64,000 bases of DNA, taken from Bryobacterales bacterium (GTDB taxonomy: Bacteria > Acidobacteriota > Terriglobia > Bryobacterales > UBA6623). The notes beneath the pieces were generated by a model, which made no database searches, was not told the origin of the DNA, and saw nothing but the letters and a program-made list of their open reading frames with translations. Location: assembly GCA_028819235.1 (NCBI GenBank), contig JAPPMC010000191.1, positions 1-64,000 on the forward strand. Direction: 5' to 3'. The position numbers and the translations under genes were made by a program. Below are positions 62,001 to 64,000 of the stretch, piece by piece; positions within the stretch are counted from its first letter, which is position 1, and each line of letters begins with the position of its first letter.

Positions 62001-62116
62001 GGCCAGACCGCAACTGCCAGAAGCGTGCCGCTGGCCAGTCCGGCAACGAGTCTTGGCCACTGTCGGTGGTCAGCCGTGCGGGGCAGCGTCGTGGTCCTAA
62101 TGCATTCTTCATCCAT
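59090..62116 (-). CDS. Exported beta-propeller + PHP-like metallohydrolase (paralogue B)
   Basis: A 1008-residue protein with a signal peptide (LVAGLASGTLLAVAVWPTAASG). The middle (about 200-480) has propeller-like repeats such as YWLAWVAYKT, GNFDIFARR, VYVVWAGF, AWVGWDAYRSNGFDLMLRRV and VWVAWEEG. The PHP-like domain starts near residue 623: H627-R-H629, D662-H663, then YERTPN, GHRN, PHTTATTMGTDW and SSDHYSTHISYA. The HRH-to-DH spacing is identical to paralogue A at 1916-4780, and the stretches around GHRN, TMGTDW and SSDHxSTHISYA are shared. It is probably a metal-dependent phosphoester hydrolase acting outside the cytoplasm. Confidence 0.8.
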   Translation of the reverse strand: MDEECIRTTTLPRTADHRQWPRLVAGLASGTLLAVAVWPTAASGAAYKVTFAVKNATHGQVWNGGVPDPGTLRGMLGWHIHDDDRLRGPDRWDVVTQSVGGNVASPGIILSLTGPESRPFTFFTRRGDTTFVPQDLPYGTLLLPPELRGEVAIERVPDALTISSSESENDSPALLRTKAGDYWLAWVAYKTIGKDGDYLEGADQVMVANSADGRSWSKPSPVTAPGDHFRVKLAEDATGQVWCVYGLQRVLGSGNFDIFARRSDGDGWSPPVQISSDPRPDAFHDVATAPDGGVYVVWAGFRDGSGAGLPQSDILVRYFDGAEWGPERNLTASPEDDWEPSVAVDASGGAWVGWDAYRSNGFDLMLRRVNQDGAGPTMDVSATPFAEMRADVAVDRSGRVWVAWEEGPANWGKDFGYANPLHGIRLKQGQRIYDPRQARTPRIAVFEGGRWHQPARSPTANAAPYINARLYQNPRLANDGDGNVWVLLRHQWRGSGRYAGHLFDIYATTWAGGDWIPPVLLTASTGRIDTVSATAPATGGSLVAAVVGDGRRLPVGLPRRHHVSVMTIDGRDIPGERGIPDLEPFRPSVADSYVPTHDDEDADVARIREHRIELAGRVWKIVRGDLHRHTETSMDGAIDGSLVDAYRYALNAAQLDFLGVSDHNYGQWLDTDEPEDPQSDNEFQFWRAQKHADLFCVPGRFTPLYGYERTPNFPLGHRNIFHAQRGVFSLKVPRLHVRERPGLIDADPPRLWAYLRRTRGIGIPHTTATTMGTDWSRRNDELIPVTEIYQGDRNAYEAQGAPRSAIPSSPGRGQAGLAPHQRGLVQNALGVGYRMGFIASSDHYSTHISYANLIVPDRVTSRQDLMDAFRNRRTYASSDNIVVDFHTAANHQGAAVTAAGPPEFTARVRGTAPILRIEVVKNNRIVYRQDGRGSRNVEFLFRDEDYQDTSMGPTVSIQDWSRPETGIRARVNPRESFYYLRVLQSYSADEPEEEGEIAWSSPIFVAFE

Positions 62117-62445
62117 GGCGGACTAGCATCGTCCCACACTCTGGGCTGTCTGCGAGGCCATTGGCGAGGATAAGGGCAACATCGCGTGCACTGGGCATTT
62201 CCACGCCACGGCTCCAGGCTCGGGGGAGTCGCCGCCCGGTGAACGATCTGCTTCCTACGGCAAGTGCTTCATTATGGGGCCGACCCCATCTGTACGTGCC
62301 ATCGTTGTGCCTGACGACAGTACCGTGCGGTCCCGACCACTCGGCGCAAAATGCCCTGCCCCTTGACCAGCATTGGAAGACTTGCGATCATATGGGAAAT
62401 AAACATGGTGGACTGTGCGGATCCATATGAAAGGCAACCGAAATT
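62117..62445. other. Intergenic region between divergent genes
   Basis: About 330 bases with the start regions of two divergent genes. Relatively AT-rich near 62390-62445, including TATGAA at 62427-62432, 13 nt before the helicase start. No gene recognised. Confidence 0.35.
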
Positions 62446-64000
62446 ATGAGTGATGCCTCGGACCCCTCACTAGCGGTTGCCAGAGGCGAGACTGCCGCCT
62501 TGACAAGGATTGCGGGACCGCTCTCGCGCGGCCCAACGTCGATTGAAGCCGTCGTGGCGGATTTCAAGTCCCGTGAGGCCAAGCCCGGCTCACCTGTGGC
62601 CGCGATGCGCACCCAGCGGGCCAGGGATGCGCGGTTCGAAGCGTTCCCGCCGGACATCGACCCGCGCCTGCAGTCCGCGCTTGCCTCTCGGGGCATCATG
62701 CGCTTGTACGTGCACCAAGCCCAGAGCCTCGCGCATATCAAGGCCGGCCGCAATGTGGTTGTCGTAACTCCCACGGCCAGCGGCAAATCGCTGTGCTACA
62801 ACCTCCCGGTCCTCAACGACCTCGCGGCGGATCCCTCCAAGTGCGCCCTGTACCTGTTTCCCACGAAGGCGCTGGCCGAGGACCAGTTGGAAGAGTTCAA
62901 CCAGATCGGTCAGTCCCTCGGCCCCGATGTCCGGGCGTACACCTATGACGGGGACACACCCTCGGACGCTAGGAGGGCAGTGCGCAGGCGCGCGAATGTC
63001 GTGCTCAGCAACCCAGACATGCTGCACGCCGGCGTGCTTCCCCATCACACCCGCTGGGCGCGCTTCTTTGAGCAGCTCAGCTTCATAGTGATTGATGAGC
63101 TGCATGCCTATCGAGGGGTCTTCGGCAGCCATCTCGCGAACGTCCTGCGACGCCTCAAACGCATCGCCGCGTTCTACGGGTCCCGACCGCGTTTCGTGTG
63201 CTGTTCGGCGACCATCGCCAACCCGAAGGAGCATGCCGAGGCCGTTACAGAGGAAGAGTTCTCGGTGGTTGACGACAACGGGGCTCCGTGCGGCGAGAAG
63301 CACTTCGTCTTCTACAACCCGCCGATTGTCAACGAGTCGCTGGGCATCCGTCGCAGCTATGTGAATGAGGCGTACTGCGTCGCCAGAATGTTCCTGGACA
63401 GCCAGCGGCAGACTCTCGTGTTCGCCAACAGCCGGCTGGTGACGGAAATCCTGACCAAGTACCTCAAGGAGCGTGTGCGCCGGCGCTCGGGCCAGCCTCC
63501 GCCTGTGCGGGGGTACCGCGGCGGTTACCTGCCCCGGCAGCGGCGCGAGATCGAGCGTCAGCTCCGGACCGGCGAGCTTCTGGGAGTCGTTTCGACCAAT
63601 GCCCTCGAACTGGGGATTGACGTTGGATCCCTAGACGCTGTTGTGCTCGCGGGCTATCCCGGGTCGGTCTCCTCTACGTGGCAGCGCTCGGGCCGGGCCG
63701 GTCGCCGCAGCGAGGTCTCGGTAGCCGTCCTCGTCGCCTCGTCCGCTCCTCTGGACCAATACGTTGTGGGTCATCCCGAATTCTTCTTCGACGCATCTCC
63801 GGAACACGCGCACATCAACCCGGACAACTTGGAGATCTTGGTGAACCATCTCAAGTGCGCGGCCTTCGAACTCCCGGTCCAGGACGAGGAGGACTTCGGA
63901 CCGCACCCTGCAGGGGAACTCTGCGAGTTTCTTGAGGAGGTCGGCGTCGTGCACCACGCAGGTGGCGCGTGGCACTGGACCTCCGAAGCCTACCCGGCCG
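62446..64000 (+). CDS. DEAD/DEAH-box helicase, MrfA/Hrq1-like (runs off the window)
   Basis: The first 518 residues of a superfamily 2 helicase; the 3' end is beyond the window. Motif I is TPTASGKS (residues 108-115), motif II is VIDELHAYRG (DELH box), motif III is CSATIANP, and the second RecA domain shows TNALELGIDVG and QRSGRAGRR. The N-terminus, with YVHQAQSLAHIKAGRNVVVV, matches the YprA/MrfA family, whose full-length members end in a DUF1998 zinc-binding domain and act in repair of crosslinked or alkylated DNA. The first ATG at 62446 is used; no strong ribosome-binding site precedes it. Confidence 0.85.
   Translation, partial: MSDASDPSLAVARGETAALTRIAGPLSRGPTSIEAVVADFKSREAKPGSPVAAMRTQRARDARFEAFPPDIDPRLQSALASRGIMRLYVHQAQSLAHIKAGRNVVVVTPTASGKSLCYNLPVLNDLAADPSKCALYLFPTKALAEDQLEEFNQIGQSLGPDVRAYTYDGDTPSDARRAVRRRANVVLSNPDMLHAGVLPHHTRWARFFEQLSFIVIDELHAYRGVFGSHLANVLRRLKRIAAFYGSRPRFVCCSATIANPKEHAEAVTEEEFSVVDDNGAPCGEKHFVFYNPPIVNESLGIRRSYVNEAYCVARMFLDSQRQTLVFANSRLVTEILTKYLKERVRRRSGQPPPVRGYRGGYLPRQRREIERQLRTGELLGVVSTNALELGIDVGSLDAVVLAGYPGSVSSTWQRSGRAGRRSEVSVAVLVASSAPLDQYVVGHPEFFFDASPEHAHINPDNLEILVNHLKCAAFELPVQDEEDFGPHPAGELCEFLEEVGVVHHAGGAWHWTSEAYPA

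Noticed and set aside
1-64000. CRISPR arrays, rRNA genes, complete insertion sequences and replication origins.
   Set aside because: No regularly spaced repeats, rRNA-like sequence, transposase with terminal inverted repeats, or DnaA-box cluster was seen.

Overview
This window is one continuous stretch of a GC-rich, Gram-negative-type bacterial chromosome. It carries outer-membrane barrels, RND pumps and many exported proteins. An SBBP-repeat propeller protein, FG-GAP and PQQ propellers, several Cys-type sulfatases and a mix of Shine-Dalgarno-led and apparently leaderless genes point to Acidobacteriota, perhaps Bryobacterales/Solibacter-like. This is an inference from gene content; no rRNA, tRNA or strict marker set is present to prove it.

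Layout. 0.1-1.9 kb: MTA phosphorylase and a PfkB kinase (purine/methionine salvage). 1.9-4.8 kb: a large exported propeller + PHP-like metallohydrolase whose paralogue lies at 59.1-62.1 kb. 5.3-6.8 kb: two SAM methyltransferases. 6.8-12.5 kb: an ATPase remnant and a 1597-residue DUF4011/SF1-helicase/Vsr-like-nuclease/DUF3320 protein, a probable defence gene. 12.7-17.5 kb: a three-gene NAD-linked formate dehydrogenase operon. Its catalytic subunit is a selenoprotein read through an in-frame UGA with a good bacterial SECIS hairpin, and its N-terminal iron-sulphur domains sit on a separate, last gene. 17.6-19.0 kb: a lipoprotein sulfatase. 19.0-21.5 kb: a decayed accessory zone (Uma2 pseudogene, hicB with an amber-interrupted hicA, a second hicA tail). 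21.5-24.9 kb: a copper P-type ATPase followed directly by a tyrosine-recombinase remnant. 24.9-29.4 kb: 6-phosphogluconate dehydrogenase, HAD hydrolase, sulfatase, dienelactone hydrolase. 30.2-31.2 kb: a broken and an intact small outer-membrane barrel. 31.3-32.0 kb: rplU-rpmA with a clear promoter. 32.1-35.4 kb: divergent GT-C and GT2 glycosyltransferases and a small unknown protein. 35.6-37.4 kb: a membrane-anchored MutS-like ATPase. 37.5-38.2 kb: SRAP/YedK. 38.3-46.2 kb: an RND efflux operon with one adaptor and two different pumps. 46.3-51.0 kb: sulfatase, PQQ propeller lipoprotein and SBBP protein. 51.1-53.3 kb: membrane protein, hydratase, SufE. 53.7-54.9 kb: a cyclopropane-fatty-acid synthase pseudogene that still overlaps an intact DUF2878 gene. 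55.4-58.9 kb: FG-GAP protein and malonyl-CoA-synthetase-like enzyme. 62.4 kb to the end: a truncated MrfA/Hrq1-like helicase.

How the genes relate. The exported sulfatases, propeller proteins and PHP-like enzymes fit a lifestyle of scavenging sulfated or phosphorylated polymers; formate oxidation would feed electrons to NAD; the copper pump and RND operon handle toxic compounds. The most interesting points are the split selenocysteine formate dehydrogenase, the TANNNT box found 6-8 nt before the start codon of seven genes (probable leaderless mRNAs), the propeller-PHP paralogues, and several genes caught in decay.
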